Shown: positions 45,692-57,520, counted from the first letter of the stretch. The stretch: 64,000 nucleotides of DNA from VRUE01 sp963702955 (GCA_963702955.1 OY969774.1:1984001-2048000); one strand, 5' to 3'. Notes: generated from the letters alone by a model not told the origin. A program made the numbers and translations.

Positions 45692-48466
45692 TCAGTGCTT
45701 CTTGCAGGCCGGGATGTTGAGCCGCAGGTTGTTCCTCTTCACCTGGCGGCTGTTCTGCGCCTTGATGTTGAGGAAGCCGTTGGTCTGGCCCTTGCAGAGG
45801 TTCCTCGAGTTGACCAAGAGGCCCTTGCTGCCGCCCTTCATGTTCAGTTCGAACTTCTTCACCGCCACGTCGGGCGTTTCGTTGAACACCGTTTTCAGGC
45901 GGCCGTGCGCGGAGCTGATCACGCCGCGCAGCCGGATCGGGACCTGGCCGTGCAGATCGGCCAGCAGGTCCGGCAGTTCGTGGCTGGAGGAGGTCAGGTA
46001 GACCGGCCCTTCGAGGGGCTTTTCCAGCAGCGGCGAGGTCGCCTTCGCGTGCCCGTAGATCGAGTTCTTCGGGCACTGGTTGGCGGCCAACTGCACTTTC
46101 GTGCAGATGGTTTTGATGTGACCCTGGTCGAGGATCGTCGCCTGCGGCAGGATGAACGACGTCCGGCGGACGTTGGCGTCGCCGTTGCGAGCTTCGAGGA
46201 TCGCCCGGAACCTCGGGTGCTGTGCCCGCTGGGTCTGCTTCTTGCCGCCGAAGATCCGGGCGAAGAACTTCGGCTTGAACTTGAGCGCGCCGCATTCGGT
46301 CGCCTGGAACGGCGTGCCCTGCTTCGATTCGAACCAGCTGGCCGGATCGGCCGGGTCGCCGCCGCCGCCGAAGATGCTCGAGGCGACGAGGAACGACTGC
46401 CGGCAGGTGGTCGGGTTGAGCGTGAACTTCGAGCGGTCGATCGAGACGTCGATCGAGCGGATGTCGAGCTTGACGCCGCCGAACACGTACGGGATCGGAT
46501 CCGAGACGGCGTGGACTTCGGCCGTTTCGGGGTTGATGTTGATCGCGACCCGGACGACGACCGTGCCGAGGTCATACGGACCGGCGACCGCCGGGGTCAC
46601 GAACACCATGCTGATCGGCGCGCCTTTGTATGGGCCGGCCAGGTAGGCCTGGCCGGTGGTGTGGAACGGCGCCGAGCCGGAGCCGGTGGCGATCGTCGAC
46701 GTCCCGACCAGGCTGCTCGCGGGGCAGCTCGGCGAGGCGATCGCAGCCGCTCCGCTCTGCGCTTCCGCCGCGTCGATGTTCGCCTCGGGGCAGTAGGGGA
46801 CGCCCTTCAGGCTGGCGATCATCCCGGGCGGCAGGTTGACGTTCACCTGCCGGATCTCCTGCGCTCCGTCCGGCCTGTTGAGGTGGAACACGAACGGGCT
46901 GAAGGCACCCGCCTTCGAGGCCTGCGTGCCGGCGCTGTAGGTCGGAGCGAACGGCCGTTCCGCCAACGTTTTCGGGCAGGGCCCGCCGCCGGCCGCCGAG
47001 GTCAGGTTGAAGCTGGCGCTCGGATGCGCGTCGCCGTTTTCAGACCAAGGCGCCAGATCGCTGGTCGTCGTGTGCGGACCGCAGGTGTTCGGGGTGGTCA
47101 GCGCCCCCCTCGGGCCGCCGTTGATGTGGACCTGGAAGGAGCTGAACGTCGCCTGCGGATTTTCGTCGACCACCGCCGTGACCTGGCCGGTCTGCAGGTT
47201 CGGGAATATCTGCCCTTTCAGTCGCACGTTGACGCCGTACCGTTCCGACTCGACAGTGAGGAAGATCCGGAACTGGTTGCCCGAACTCGGGTTTTGGCTT
47301 TCCGGCGTCGCCACGTAGACCTTGCCGTGCAACGAGCCCGGAGGCAGCGAAGGCGTTTCCACGTCCACCGTGCCGATCTCCGAGTTCGGGGGGCAGTTGA
47401 TCTGATCATTGGTGTGGTAGGCGAACTGAGCGTTGGTGCAGGTTTCGAGCCCGTTGACCAGGGACGGGTTGAGCCCGGCCCCTTCAGGCAGCGTCACCTT
47501 CGCCGTCTTCAGGTACGAGTTGGCGATCGGTTCCGACGGGTCCCAGGGGATCCCGAGGTCCAACGTCACGGGGTCGGGGGAGTCGGTCGAGCTGTTGACG
47601 GTGGTTTTGAGCGTAGGGTTGAAGGGAACTTTGTCGCAACCCGTGGCGCTGTAGGGCGTGGGGAAGGTTTTTTCGGCAGTAGCGCCTTCGTGCGAATTGA
47701 CCTTCAGAGTGGCCCTCTGTGGTCCGTCGCACTGGCTCGGCAGGGTCAGGTAGGTGCCGTCGCCGAATCGATTTCCAGGGCCGAGGACAGTTTCACCTTC
47801 GTCAAAGACGAGGCGAGAACCGACGATCGGCGGGCTTTCCGGCGTGTCGCTGATCGTGAAGATGACGTGCTGGTCTTTCGGATCAAGCGAGCCGACGATG
47901 TAGACGGCTTCGCCCAAGGCGTTCGGAAACGCGACCATCGAGGGAGCTCCTTCGAACGGCACAACGTTGTACACCGGCGCCGTTTTGCGCGCCAGCGTCG
48001 GGCCGGGTGCCGCCACGACGGTGAGGTAGTTGAGGCCGACGAGCGTGTTGGCCGGGCATCCCAAGATGTTGCTTTCCGCCTGCGCAAGGCTGCACTGGGG
48101 GAGGGCTTCAGGATTAACGCTCAGTCCTTCTGGCGTTTCGACGACGATGTCTTTTACAAGTCCGTCTGGAGAGCCCGCCGTGTTGTTGAGCGTGAAGTCG
48201 GTGATGCCGAAGTTCGGATGTCCGGAGGACTGGGTAAACCACTTTCCGGAGGTGCTTTCCAGGCACTGTTCCCCTGATTGGGGGAGGGGGAATGCACCGA
48301 CCACCGGAAGTCCGCCCAAGGCCGGCGTGTCAACGTTTTCTTTACACGTCAACGATTCCCATTTTTCGATGCCGAATGCGGCCTGTGCCGATGACGTGCC
48401 GAACGCGAGAACGACGAATGCGGTAACGAGCGTGAGCAGCCCGAACGAGCGTGCCTTGCTTCTCAT
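45692..48466 (-). CDS. Large secreted Cys-rich repeat protein, unknown function
   Basis: 924 aa from the ATG at 48464-48466, with GGAGGAGAG upstream and a signal peptide (SFGLLTLVTAFVVLAFGTSSAQA). The mature part contains four similar units beginning CPANTLVG, CPPNSEIG, CPASSLVG and CPKNSIYG, each followed by about 25 residues and a LxGxVYL-type strand, so it is built of repeated beta domains with conserved Cys. The Lys-rich C-terminus (RRQVKRNNLRLNIPACKKH-like) may bind the wall. Families like this seem characteristic of Solirubrobacterales, from memory only. No enzyme motif is visible; a surface structure or adhesin is plausible. Confidence 0.75.
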   Translation of the reverse strand: MRSKARSFGLLTLVTAFVVLAFGTSSAQAAFGIEKWESLTCKENVDTPALGGLPVVGAFPLPQSGEQCLESTSGKWFTQSSGHPNFGITDFTLNNTAGSPDGLVKDIVVETPEGLSVNPEALPQCSLAQAESNILGCPANTLVGLNYLTVVAAPGPTLARKTAPVYNVVPFEGAPSMVAFPNALGEAVYIVGSLDPKDQHVIFTISDTPESPPIVGSRLVFDEGETVLGPGNRFGDGTYLTLPSQCDGPQRATLKVNSHEGATAEKTFPTPYSATGCDKVPFNPTLKTTVNSSTDSPDPVTLDLGIPWDPSEPIANSYLKTAKVTLPEGAGLNPSLVNGLETCTNAQFAYHTNDQINCPPNSEIGTVDVETPSLPPGSLHGKVYVATPESQNPSSGNQFRIFLTVESERYGVNVRLKGQIFPNLQTGQVTAVVDENPQATFSSFQVHINGGPRGALTTPNTCGPHTTTSDLAPWSENGDAHPSASFNLTSAAGGGPCPKTLAERPFAPTYSAGTQASKAGAFSPFVFHLNRPDGAQEIRQVNVNLPPGMIASLKGVPYCPEANIDAAEAQSGAAAIASPSCPASSLVGTSTIATGSGSAPFHTTGQAYLAGPYKGAPISMVFVTPAVAGPYDLGTVVVRVAININPETAEVHAVSDPIPYVFGGVKLDIRSIDVSIDRSKFTLNPTTCRQSFLVASSIFGGGGDPADPASWFESKQGTPFQATECGALKFKPKFFARIFGGKKQTQRAQHPRFRAILEARNGDANVRRTSFILPQATILDQGHIKTICTKVQLAANQCPKNSIYGHAKATSPLLEKPLEGPVYLTSSSHELPDLLADLHGQVPIRLRGVISSAHGRLKTVFNETPDVAVKKFELNMKGGSKGLLVNSRNLCKGQTNGFLNIKAQNSRQVKRNNLRLNIPACKKH

Positions 48467-48565
48467 AATGAGACTCTCCTCCAAGACGGGTTTGAACATC
48501 CGATTACCCGCCTCCCGCAGTTAAAAACGGTACACCATGGACCCCATCGGCTCCATCGGTGACAA

Positions 48566-49558
48566 CTACGGATTGGCCAAAGAGGCCCAGAGGCGCTCCT
48601 CCGCGTCGGCCACGCGGTTGGCCGTTGCGTCTATCCGCCGCCAGAGCGCGGGGTCCGGCTCGTCGCGCTCGCTGGCGGCGCGGAACGCCTCGGCCAGCTC
48701 GGTCCAGGCGGCGGCTGCGTCCGCCGCCAGTCGCGCCTCAGATCGCCCAGTCTCCTCGAGGAAGCGCGAGTACATGAGGCGGAAGGCGCCGCCCCCCGTG
48801 CCGCGGCGCTCGATCACCTGGTAGCCGAAGCGCGCGCACCACTGCCAGTCGGCGGCGACCTCGGGCCAGGAGCCCGCCTCGGCGGCGAGGCGGCGGACCG
48901 CGTCGAGCCCGGAGAAGCCGCGGAACTCGGGCTCCAGCATGGCCTGCGCCGCCCGCTCGATCGCCACCGGGATCGCCTCGCGCAGCTGCTCTTCCGAGAT
49001 CTCTCCCGCGACCGTGAACATGTGGCCGGAGAGCGGGTAGGCGGGATGGTCGCTGTGGCGCGCTCGGTCGAGGTTCTCCAGGCGGGTCGTCTGCAGCTGC
49101 TCGAAGCCGGTGTCGGAGAGGTGCGCCAGCTCCTCGTCGTAGCCGGCGAGGACGACGGCGTGGCCGGGGAAGTGGGCCGAGTTGCCGTAGTGATCGAGGT
49201 AGAAGAGGTCGGTCAGCATCAGCACCGGGTTGCCGGCGTCGACCTCGGACCGGGCGGCCTCCCAGGCGCCGTCGTCGCCCGGCTCGAAGGTCCGCAACCG
49301 CAGCGCCGCCCCGGTCAGCTCGGCGAAGGTCTCCTCGAGGCGGGCGGTGCGGCCGTTGAACCAGCGGCTCGGCGAGGCGTCCTCGATCGTCACGTAGTAG
49401 AAGCAGGCGCCCGCCCCCAGGCCGAAGGCCGTCTCCTCGCTGAGCACGACGCCGTGGAAGCCGAGCAGGTTGCGCAGCGCGGTCGAGCCGCAGTGGTGGC
49501 CGGGGCGGTGCGCGTAGCCGGGGACGAAGGGCATGGCGGCATCTTGACCGACCGGCAT
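48566..49558 (-). CDS. BtrH N-terminal / DUF4872 domain protein
   Basis: 330 aa. GYAHRPGHHCGSTALRNLLGFHGVVLSEETAFGLGAG is the BtrH-type papain-like N-terminal domain, with a Cys-His arrangement (HHCGS, later FPGHAVVLAGYD), and the C-terminal part matches DUF4872. BtrH transfers an acyl chain in butirosin synthesis; stand-alone relatives in actinobacteria are uncharacterised, so only an acyl- or peptidyl-transfer role can be guessed. Two starts are possible (49558 and eight codons later, MPFVPGYAHR). Confidence 0.78.
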   Translation of the reverse strand: MPVGQDAAMPFVPGYAHRPGHHCGSTALRNLLGFHGVVLSEETAFGLGAGACFYYVTIEDASPSRWFNGRTARLEETFAELTGAALRLRTFEPGDDGAWEAARSEVDAGNPVLMLTDLFYLDHYGNSAHFPGHAVVLAGYDEELAHLSDTGFEQLQTTRLENLDRARHSDHPAYPLSGHMFTVAGEISEEQLREAIPVAIERAAQAMLEPEFRGFSGLDAVRRLAAEAGSWPEVAADWQWCARFGYQVIERRGTGGGAFRLMYSRFLEETGRSEARLAADAAAAWTELAEAFRAASERDEPDPALWRRIDATANRVADAEERLWASLANP

Positions 49559-49572
49559 ATCCTCCGCCGCCG

Positions 49573-50067
49573 ATGGCCGAACTCGACCTCAGAGCGCTTC
49601 GCTTCATGCGCACGCACGGCCACTCGCCGGGCCTGGAGTCGGCCGCCCAGGCGCTCGGCAAAGCCGGCAACAACGGCGCGGTATGGGTGGTGCTCGGGGT
49701 GGTGCTCGCCCTGATCGACCCCTCGCGGCGCGAAGCCTGGTTGATCTGCGCGGCCCTGGGACCGATCGCGATCGCCCTCAACTACGCGATCAAGCTGGCG
49801 GTGCGCCGGCCGCGCCCGGTGCTCGACGGCCTGCCGCCGCTCGGCGGCGCCCCCAGCTCGCTCAGCTTCCCATCGGCCCACGCCCTCTCCTCGTTCGCGG
49901 TGGCGACGGCGATGTTCAGGGTCAACCCCGCGACCGCCGGCGCCCTCGTCGTCGCCGTCCTCCTCTCGCTCGGTCGTCCCTACCTCGGGATGCACTACCC
50001 CTCCGACGTGATCGCCGGCGCCTTGCTCGGCATCCTGCTCGGTCTAATCGTGCCGCTGTCGCTATGA
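49573..50067 (+). CDS. PAP2-family membrane phosphatase
   Basis: 164 aa with about five hydrophobic segments. All three phosphatase motifs are present: KLAVRRPRP (KxxxxxxRP), SFPSAHAL (PSxH) and GRPYLGMHYPSDVIAG (xRxxxxxHxxxD, first residue Gly instead of Ser). The likely substrates are lipid phosphates such as phosphatidate or undecaprenyl pyrophosphate. ATG at 49573; it diverges from the BtrH-like gene and precedes ychF by 13 bp. Confidence 0.88.
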   Translation: MAELDLRALRFMRTHGHSPGLESAAQALGKAGNNGAVWVVLGVVLALIDPSRREAWLICAALGPIAIALNYAIKLAVRRPRPVLDGLPPLGGAPSSLSFPSAHALSSFAVATAMFRVNPATAGALVVAVLLSLGRPYLGMHYPSDVIAGALLGILLGLIVPLSL

Positions 50068-50080
50068 GCGGGGGCACCCG

Positions 50081-51154
<1,074 letters not shown>

Positions 51155-51156
51155 CG

Positions 51157-52146
51157 ATGGACCAGGGAGCGCGGTTCCCGCGGGTCGCCGCCAAGGCCGG
51201 CCACTACGAGAGTTTCTACGTCAAGGCCTGCCGGCCCGGTGGAGGGCAGGGGATCTGGATTCGCCACACCGTCCACAAGCGGCCCGCAGCTGCGCCCAAC
51301 GCCTCGATCTGGTTCGTTCTCTTCGACCGCGACGCGGCCGGCCCGCGGGCGACCAAGGCGACCGTGCCGGCGGCGGAGCTGTCGGCGCCGGTCGGGTCCT
51401 GGATCCGGGTCGGCGGGGCCGAGATCGGCCCCGGCAGCGCCGCCGGCTCGGTCGTCGGCGATGCGCTCGAGGCCTCCTGGGATTTGACCTTCGCCGGCGA
51501 TGCCCCCCCCTGCAAGTACCTGCCGTCGGACCGCCTCTACGAGACGCGGCTGCCGAAAACCAAGTTCGTCGCGCCGTTCCCGGACGCCCGCTTCGACGGG
51601 CGCCTGACGGTCGACGGCGAGGAGATCGAGATCGCCGGCTGGCCCGGGATGATCGGCCACAACTGGGGCAGCGAGCACGCCGAGCGCTGGGTCTGGCTCG
51701 AGGGCACCGGCTTCGCCGACGCGCCCGACACCTACTTCGACGCCGGCGCCGCCCGGATCAAGCTCGGTCCCTGGACCACCCCCTGGGTCCCGTCCGGGAT
51801 GCTCATGCTCGAAGGCGAGGCCCACCGCCTCGGCGGCTTCGGCCAGATCCGCTCGGCCTCGATAGACGCCACCCCAGGCGCCTGCAGCTTCATCCTCCCG
51901 GGCAAGGACATAGTCGTCCGCGGCACGGTCTCCGCCCCGACCAAGGACTGCGTCGGCTGGATCTACGCCGACCCGAAAGGCCCCGAGCACAACACGATCA
52001 ACTGCTCGGTTTCGGACCTGGAGCTGACGATCGAGCGGCCAGGGCATTCACCCCGTCAGCTCTCTCTATCCGCCGGCGCGGCCTACGAGTTCGGGATGCG
52101 AGAGACCGACCACGGAATCCCGATCCAGCCGTACTCCGACGGTTGA
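51157..52146 (+). CDS. Lipocalin-fold CrtC/AttH/tocopherol-cyclase-like protein
   Basis: 329 aa, no signal peptide. GWPGMIGHNWGSEHAERWVWLEGTGF is the central signature of the hydroxyneurosporene-synthase/AttH-like double lipocalin family; earlier, GHYESFYVKACRPGGGQGIWIRHTVHKR and IWFVLFDRD fit its first barrel. Members bind hydrophobic molecules, and some hydrate or cyclise isoprenoids. No carotenoid genes are near, so the ligand is unknown. Probably co-transcribed with ychF. Confidence 0.7.
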   Translation: MDQGARFPRVAAKAGHYESFYVKACRPGGGQGIWIRHTVHKRPAAAPNASIWFVLFDRDAAGPRATKATVPAAELSAPVGSWIRVGGAEIGPGSAAGSVVGDALEASWDLTFAGDAPPCKYLPSDRLYETRLPKTKFVAPFPDARFDGRLTVDGEEIEIAGWPGMIGHNWGSEHAERWVWLEGTGFADAPDTYFDAGAARIKLGPWTTPWVPSGMLMLEGEAHRLGGFGQIRSASIDATPGACSFILPGKDIVVRGTVSAPTKDCVGWIYADPKGPEHNTINCSVSDLELTIERPGHSPRQLSLSAGAAYEFGMRETDHGIPIQPYSDG

Positions 52147-52155
52147 GTGGCCTTC

Positions 52156-53340
52156 TCAGCCCCCGACGCCTCCGGCGGGGCCGGGCTGTGGTTTGGGTTC
52201 GCCGCCTCCAGTTTCTCCGCCGCCGGCAGGCTTGCCGTCGATCAGCTTGCGGAAGCTCATCCAGGTGCTGTAGGCGCCGAGCGCCGACTCCAGCTCGTCA
52301 CCGCGGATCTTGGTGACGCCGCCCGTCCCGTAGAGCTTCGCCCAGACGATCCGCGGGGAGACGCCATGCTGGGTGACGACGACGCGCTTCAGCGCGCCGT
52401 CGAGGTAGCTGCCGAGCTTGGAGCCGATCTCACCCTCGGAGAAGCTCAGCTTCCAGCTGTGCAGCGGGCAGGCTCCGTCGTAGGGGTCGGGGACGCCGAC
52501 CAGATAGGGGATCGGCGGGCCGAAGAAGACGTTCTGGACGCTCTCGGTGTAGCCGCCCGAGCAGGCCGAGAAGAAGGTCTCGGCGATCTTGCCGCCGTAC
52601 ATCACCACCTGTCCCTTGGTCAATTCCGCGGCCCGGTTGCCGCTCGCCGCCTCGCTGCCGATCCCTTTGTAGACCTGGCTGCGGGTGTCGGCGTAGAGGT
52701 CGAAGCCGTTGCCTTCGACCTGGTCGGCGAGCGCGTAGGAGCGCGCCGCGACCGCCTGCGCCTCCAGCGCCGCGATCGGCCAGGAGGCGGGCGACTCGTT
52801 GGGTATGACGCCCTTGACGTACTGGTCAACCGGCAGGGCGTTGACCGCGTTGAGCGAGCCGCCGTCGCTTTCGGTCGGCACCACCTCGAGCGCCCCGCGG
52901 TAGGGCGTTCCGTCGATCCTCACGCTTCCCGGCCCCGCGGCGCGCAGCCTGCCGCCGCAGTCGGCGAGCGCCTTGCCGCCGGCGCCGCGCAGCTGCACGT
53001 TGCCGCCGATCCGCCGCGCTTCGTAGCTGCCGCCGGCGGAGAGGCTCTTGCCGCAGGCGCTGGTCGCGCCGCTGAAGCCGACGTCGCCGCTGTCGATTGC
53101 GATCAGCACGCGGACGATCCGCGGCCCGGCGAGCGTGCCGATCGTCGTCCCCGAGTAGTAGTGGCCGAGGATGAAGCGATAGCCCTTGCCGTGCTGGGCG
53201 TAGCCGTAGGCGCCGTACTGGCTCATCCCGACGCCGTGGCCGAAGCCGTGGCCGAGCACCTCCCAGCTCACGCTCGCCGCAGCGCTGGGCGCGAAGCAGA
53301 GCGAGAGCAGGAGCGGCAGGGCTGTGAGGCGGAAGCGCAT
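52156..53340 (-). CDS. Secreted SpoIID/LytB-domain protein
   Basis: 394 aa with a signal peptide (MRFRLTALPLLLSLCFAPSAAA). WEVLGHGFGHGVGMSQYGAYGYAQHG and the core ALPVDQYVKGVIPNESPASWPIAALEAQAVAARSYAL are SpoIID/LytB signatures, the latter with the catalytic Glu of SpoIID lytic transglycosylases. A Gly/Pro-rich tail ends the protein. It would act on peptidoglycan or glycan strands outside the cell; no sporulation genes are seen here. Confidence 0.9.
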   Translation of the reverse strand: MRFRLTALPLLLSLCFAPSAAASVSWEVLGHGFGHGVGMSQYGAYGYAQHGKGYRFILGHYYSGTTIGTLAGPRIVRVLIAIDSGDVGFSGATSACGKSLSAGGSYEARRIGGNVQLRGAGGKALADCGGRLRAAGPGSVRIDGTPYRGALEVVPTESDGGSLNAVNALPVDQYVKGVIPNESPASWPIAALEAQAVAARSYALADQVEGNGFDLYADTRSQVYKGIGSEAASGNRAAELTKGQVVMYGGKIAETFFSACSGGYTESVQNVFFGPPIPYLVGVPDPYDGACPLHSWKLSFSEGEIGSKLGSYLDGALKRVVVTQHGVSPRIVWAKLYGTGGVTKIRGDELESALGAYSTWMSFRKLIDGKPAGGGETGGGEPKPQPGPAGGVGG

Positions 53341-53396
53341 CTCTGGGTCAACAGATTCGGGATCTGGGAGTCTCGGCCTGCACTACCCTTGTCTGA

Positions 53397-54842
53397 GTGG
53401 CCACGCAGAGCGTGAAAGCGATCGACCACGAGCTGCTCGTCGCCGGCGAGTGGGTGACGACCGGCGAGTGGGACGAGGTCGCCAGCCCCTACGACGGCAC
53501 CGCGGTCGGTCGGGTCGCCCGCGGCGACGCGGCGACGGTCGACCGCGCGGCGATCGCCGCCCGGGCCGCCTTCGAGTCCGGCGACTTCGCCCAGCACGAG
53601 CGCGCCGCGATGCTCGACCGCGCCGCCGAGCTGGTCGGCGAACGGCTCGACGACCTCGCGCTGACGATCGCCGCCGAGGCCGGCAAGCCGTTGCGGACCG
53701 CGCAGGCCGAGGCCGCCCGCTGCGTCAACACGCTGACCTTCTCCGCGGTCGAGGCGCGCAAGCTGACCGGCGGCACCGTGCCGATGGACGCCTCGCCTGC
53801 AGGCGCCGGCAAGCTCGGCGTGATGCTGCGCGTCCCCTACGGAGTCCTCGGCGCGATCAGCCCCTTCAACTTCCCGCTCAACCTGGTCGCCCACAAGCTC
53901 GGGCCGGCGATCGCCGCCGGCAACGCGGTCGTCCTCAAGCCGGCCGGGCAGACGCCGATCTCGGCCCTGAAGCTGGCCGCGATCCTGGTTGAGGCGGGCC
54001 TGCCCGACGGCTGGCTCAGCGTCGTTCCCGGCCCCGGCTCGGAGGTCGGCAACGCGATCGTCGAGCACGAGCTGACCGCCGCCCTCAGCTTCACCGGCTC
54101 GGCCGAGGTCGGCTGGGGGATCCGCAGTCGCGTCCCGCACAAGAAGGTCAACCTCGAGCTCGGCTCCAACGCGCCGCTGATCGTCCACTCCGACGGCGAC
54201 TGGGAGACGGTCGCCGACAAGGCGAAGCTGCACGCTTTCTCCCACGCCGGCCAGAGCTGCATCTCGATCCAGCGGATCCTCGTCCAGGAGGACGTCGCCG
54301 ACGCCTTCGTCGAGCGGCTCGTCGCCAACGTCGAGGAGCTGACCGTCGGCGATCCGCTCGATCCCGAGACCGACATCGGGCCGTTGATCACGCCGGGCGA
54401 CCGCGACCGGGTCAAGGACTGGATCGACGAGGCGGTCTCCGCCGGCGCCGAGCTGCTGACCGGCGGCGAGCTGGTCGACGAGGGCCGCTGCCTGGCGCCG
54501 ACCCTGCTCGGCTCGCCGCCGCGCGAGGCGAAGGTCTGGTGCGAGGAGATCTTCGGCCCGGTGGCGACGATCGACCGCTACGGCGAGTTCGGCGAGGCGC
54601 TGCGGATGGCGAACGACTCCAAGTTCGGCCTCCAGGCGGGCGTCTTCACCCGCGACATCGGCCGCGGCCTCGAGGCCGCGCGGACGCTCGAGTTCGGCGG
54701 CGTCCTGATCAACGAGGTGCCGACCTTCCGCGCCGACCAGCAGCCCTACGGGGGCGTCAAGGACTCCGGCAACACCCGCGAGGGCCCCGCCTTCGCCGTG
54801 CTAGAGCTGACCGAGGAGCGCTTCATCACTCTGCAGGGGTAG
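53397..54842 (+). CDS. NAD(P)-dependent aldehyde dehydrogenase (second)
   Basis: 481 aa. SPFNFPLNLVAHKLGPAIAAGNAVVLKPA, FTGSAEVGWGI, catalytic Glu in NLELGSNAP and Cys in SHAGQSCISIQRI are complete. VNLELGSNAPLIVHSD and the SHAGQSCIS form resemble lactaldehyde or phosphonoacetaldehyde dehydrogenases rather than betaine-aldehyde types. GTG start at 53397-53399; divergent from the SpoIID gene. It converges on fumC with a 3-bp gap. Confidence 0.9.
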   Translation: MATQSVKAIDHELLVAGEWVTTGEWDEVASPYDGTAVGRVARGDAATVDRAAIAARAAFESGDFAQHERAAMLDRAAELVGERLDDLALTIAAEAGKPLRTAQAEAARCVNTLTFSAVEARKLTGGTVPMDASPAGAGKLGVMLRVPYGVLGAISPFNFPLNLVAHKLGPAIAAGNAVVLKPAGQTPISALKLAAILVEAGLPDGWLSVVPGPGSEVGNAIVEHELTAALSFTGSAEVGWGIRSRVPHKKVNLELGSNAPLIVHSDGDWETVADKAKLHAFSHAGQSCISIQRILVQEDVADAFVERLVANVEELTVGDPLDPETDIGPLITPGDRDRVKDWIDEAVSAGAELLTGGELVDEGRCLAPTLLGSPPREAKVWCEEIFGPVATIDRYGEFGEALRMANDSKFGLQAGVFTRDIGRGLEAARTLEFGGVLINEVPTFRADQQPYGGVKDSGNTREGPAFAVLELTEERFITLQG

Positions 54843-54845
54843 CTC

Positions 54846-56159
<1,314 letters not shown>

Positions 56160-56197
56160 GTCGGATCCTCCATCGAAGTTGTGTACCCCCAGCGTAT

Positions 56198-56677
56198 TCA
56201 GCCGCGGGCGGAGCCGGCGTCGTAGCCGCGGCGGTAGGCGCGCCGGAAGGCCGGTGGCAGGGGCCGGTTGTCGGGGCTGTAGCGGGCTGCCGCGACAAGG
56301 CGGCGGATCAGGTCGGTGTGGATGCCTTCGGTGTCCTCGGCGCCCCGCTTCGCCGCCCCGAGCAGGTAGCCGAGCTGGAGGTTGGCGGCGCCTCCGGGCT
56401 CCGCTCGGGCCTCGGCGTTGAGCCTGGTCGCGGCGGTCACCGTCGCCACCCCCACCGTCGCCAGGTCGCCGGCCTGCTGGTTCTCCGCCAGGCAGCCGGA
56501 GATCGGCGTCCCTCCGGTGAGGCGAACTTCGCCAGGGGCGCGCCGGAGCGCCTTCAGGTAGGCGCCGGTCCCTTCCAGGCAGGCGACCGGCGTCGAGTCC
56601 CCGGGCCCGCCGCATCCGGCGACGAGCAGCCCCAGCGCAAGGACGATCGTTGCGAGAAGGCGACGCACCCGCCGCAT
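56198..56677 (-). CDS. Putative lipoprotein, unknown function
   Basis: 159 aa. MRRVRRLLATIVLALGLLVAGC with lipobox LVAGC, then a mostly helical mature part (LEGTGAYLKALRRAPGEV, NLQLGYLLGAAKRGAEDTEGIHTDLIRRLVAAAR, RRAYRRGYDAG) with two more Cys. No known domain. It lies 38 bp upstream of fumC on the same strand; an S-type hairpin separates it from the preceding gene. Confidence 0.65.
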   Translation of the reverse strand: MRRVRRLLATIVLALGLLVAGCGGPGDSTPVACLEGTGAYLKALRRAPGEVRLTGGTPISGCLAENQQAGDLATVGVATVTAATRLNAEARAEPGGAANLQLGYLLGAAKRGAEDTEGIHTDLIRRLVAAARYSPDNRPLPPAFRRAYRRGYDAGSARG

Positions 56678-56686
56678 CCTACGTAG

Positions 56687-56734
56687 ACGCGCCGGGGGTT
56701 GACCACCGTATTGGGCGGTCAATCCCCGGCGCGT
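56687..56734. repeat. Short-type (S) hairpin repeat, copy S8
   Basis: ACGCGCCGGGG (56687-56697) pairs with CCCCGGCGCGT (56724-56734), with GTTGACC and GGTCAAT inside. On the minus strand the centre reads GACCGCCCAATACGGTGGTC, almost the same as the copy inside cobA/hemD, while the outer arms are unrelated. It lies between two minus-strand genes. Confidence 0.9.
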
Positions 56735-56741
56735 TCTGGGG

Positions 56742-57455
56742 TCAGTCGCCGCGGGGGGAGACGCCGCCGGCCTGGACGGTGGAGATGCCGCCCTGTGGGC
56801 CCTTCGGTGGCGCTTGGCCACGGCGGCTGCCGCCGGGCGCCGGGACCGCTTCGGGCTTTGCCCCGCCCTGCGGCCCCACTGGCTGCGGCTGCGGTTGCGG
56901 CGCGACTTCTCGCGTCCCGGCCGGGAACACCTCGACCCATTCGGCGAGCTGGAACATCGGCGCGAGCGCGTGTTCCCAGGAGAGGTGCAGGTGGTTGCCG
57001 CAGCCGTGGCCGGCGTCGCCGTCGTAGCCGACCCAGCGGAACGGGGGCCGGGGGTGGTTCTGCGTCGGCTCGGCCCAGTGGGCGAGGCGGGTGATCGGGC
57101 GCCAGCTCGCGTCGCATTCGGCGCTGCCTCCGAGCGGCACGATGTTGACCGCGAGCCCGTTGTAGTGATCGGAGTCCCTGACGTGGCAGGCGTCGCAGCC
57201 GACGTGTTCGCCGTCCGGGAGCGGCCCGGAGTAGCCGTCGGTGACGAAGATCGGGTAGCGCTTGGCGATCCAGCGCAGGTCGGGCACGATCCGGCGGTCA
57301 ACCATGTCGCCCGCTTCGTGCGGGACCGACGCCGGGATCGGGACGATCTGCCCGGTCGCGTGGATGACGCGGGTCGGGATCGGCGCCGCGCCGGCCGCCG
57401 CCGGCAGCGCCGCGAGCAGCGCCGCGGTTGCGAGGAAGGGGAGCAGGCGTCGCAT
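56742..57455 (-). CDS. Secreted protein with LAS-peptidase-like His/His motifs
   Basis: 237 aa with a signal peptide (MRRLLPFLATAALLAALPAAAGA). Motifs RDSDHYNGLAVNIVPL and HGCGNHLHLSWEHAL resemble the zinc site of M15/LAS peptidases (H-x6-D and H-x-H), but the position normally Asp is Asn (AVNIV), and a CDACH motif is present (GCDACHVRD). So it may be an inactive or modified member. The last 60 residues are a Pro/Gln/Gly-rich tail. Divergent from the decarboxylase gene at 57521. Confidence 0.6.
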   Translation of the reverse strand: MRRLLPFLATAALLAALPAAAGAAPIPTRVIHATGQIVPIPASVPHEAGDMVDRRIVPDLRWIAKRYPIFVTDGYSGPLPDGEHVGCDACHVRDSDHYNGLAVNIVPLGGSAECDASWRPITRLAHWAEPTQNHPRPPFRWVGYDGDAGHGCGNHLHLSWEHALAPMFQLAEWVEVFPAGTREVAPQPQPQPVGPQGGAKPEAVPAPGGSRRGQAPPKGPQGGISTVQAGGVSPRGD

Positions 57456-57520
57456 CCCTGCGGTTATCGACGCCCACCGGGGGTCGGCTTGAGCGCGGCA
57501 AAGATAGTGTTGCGTTCCTC

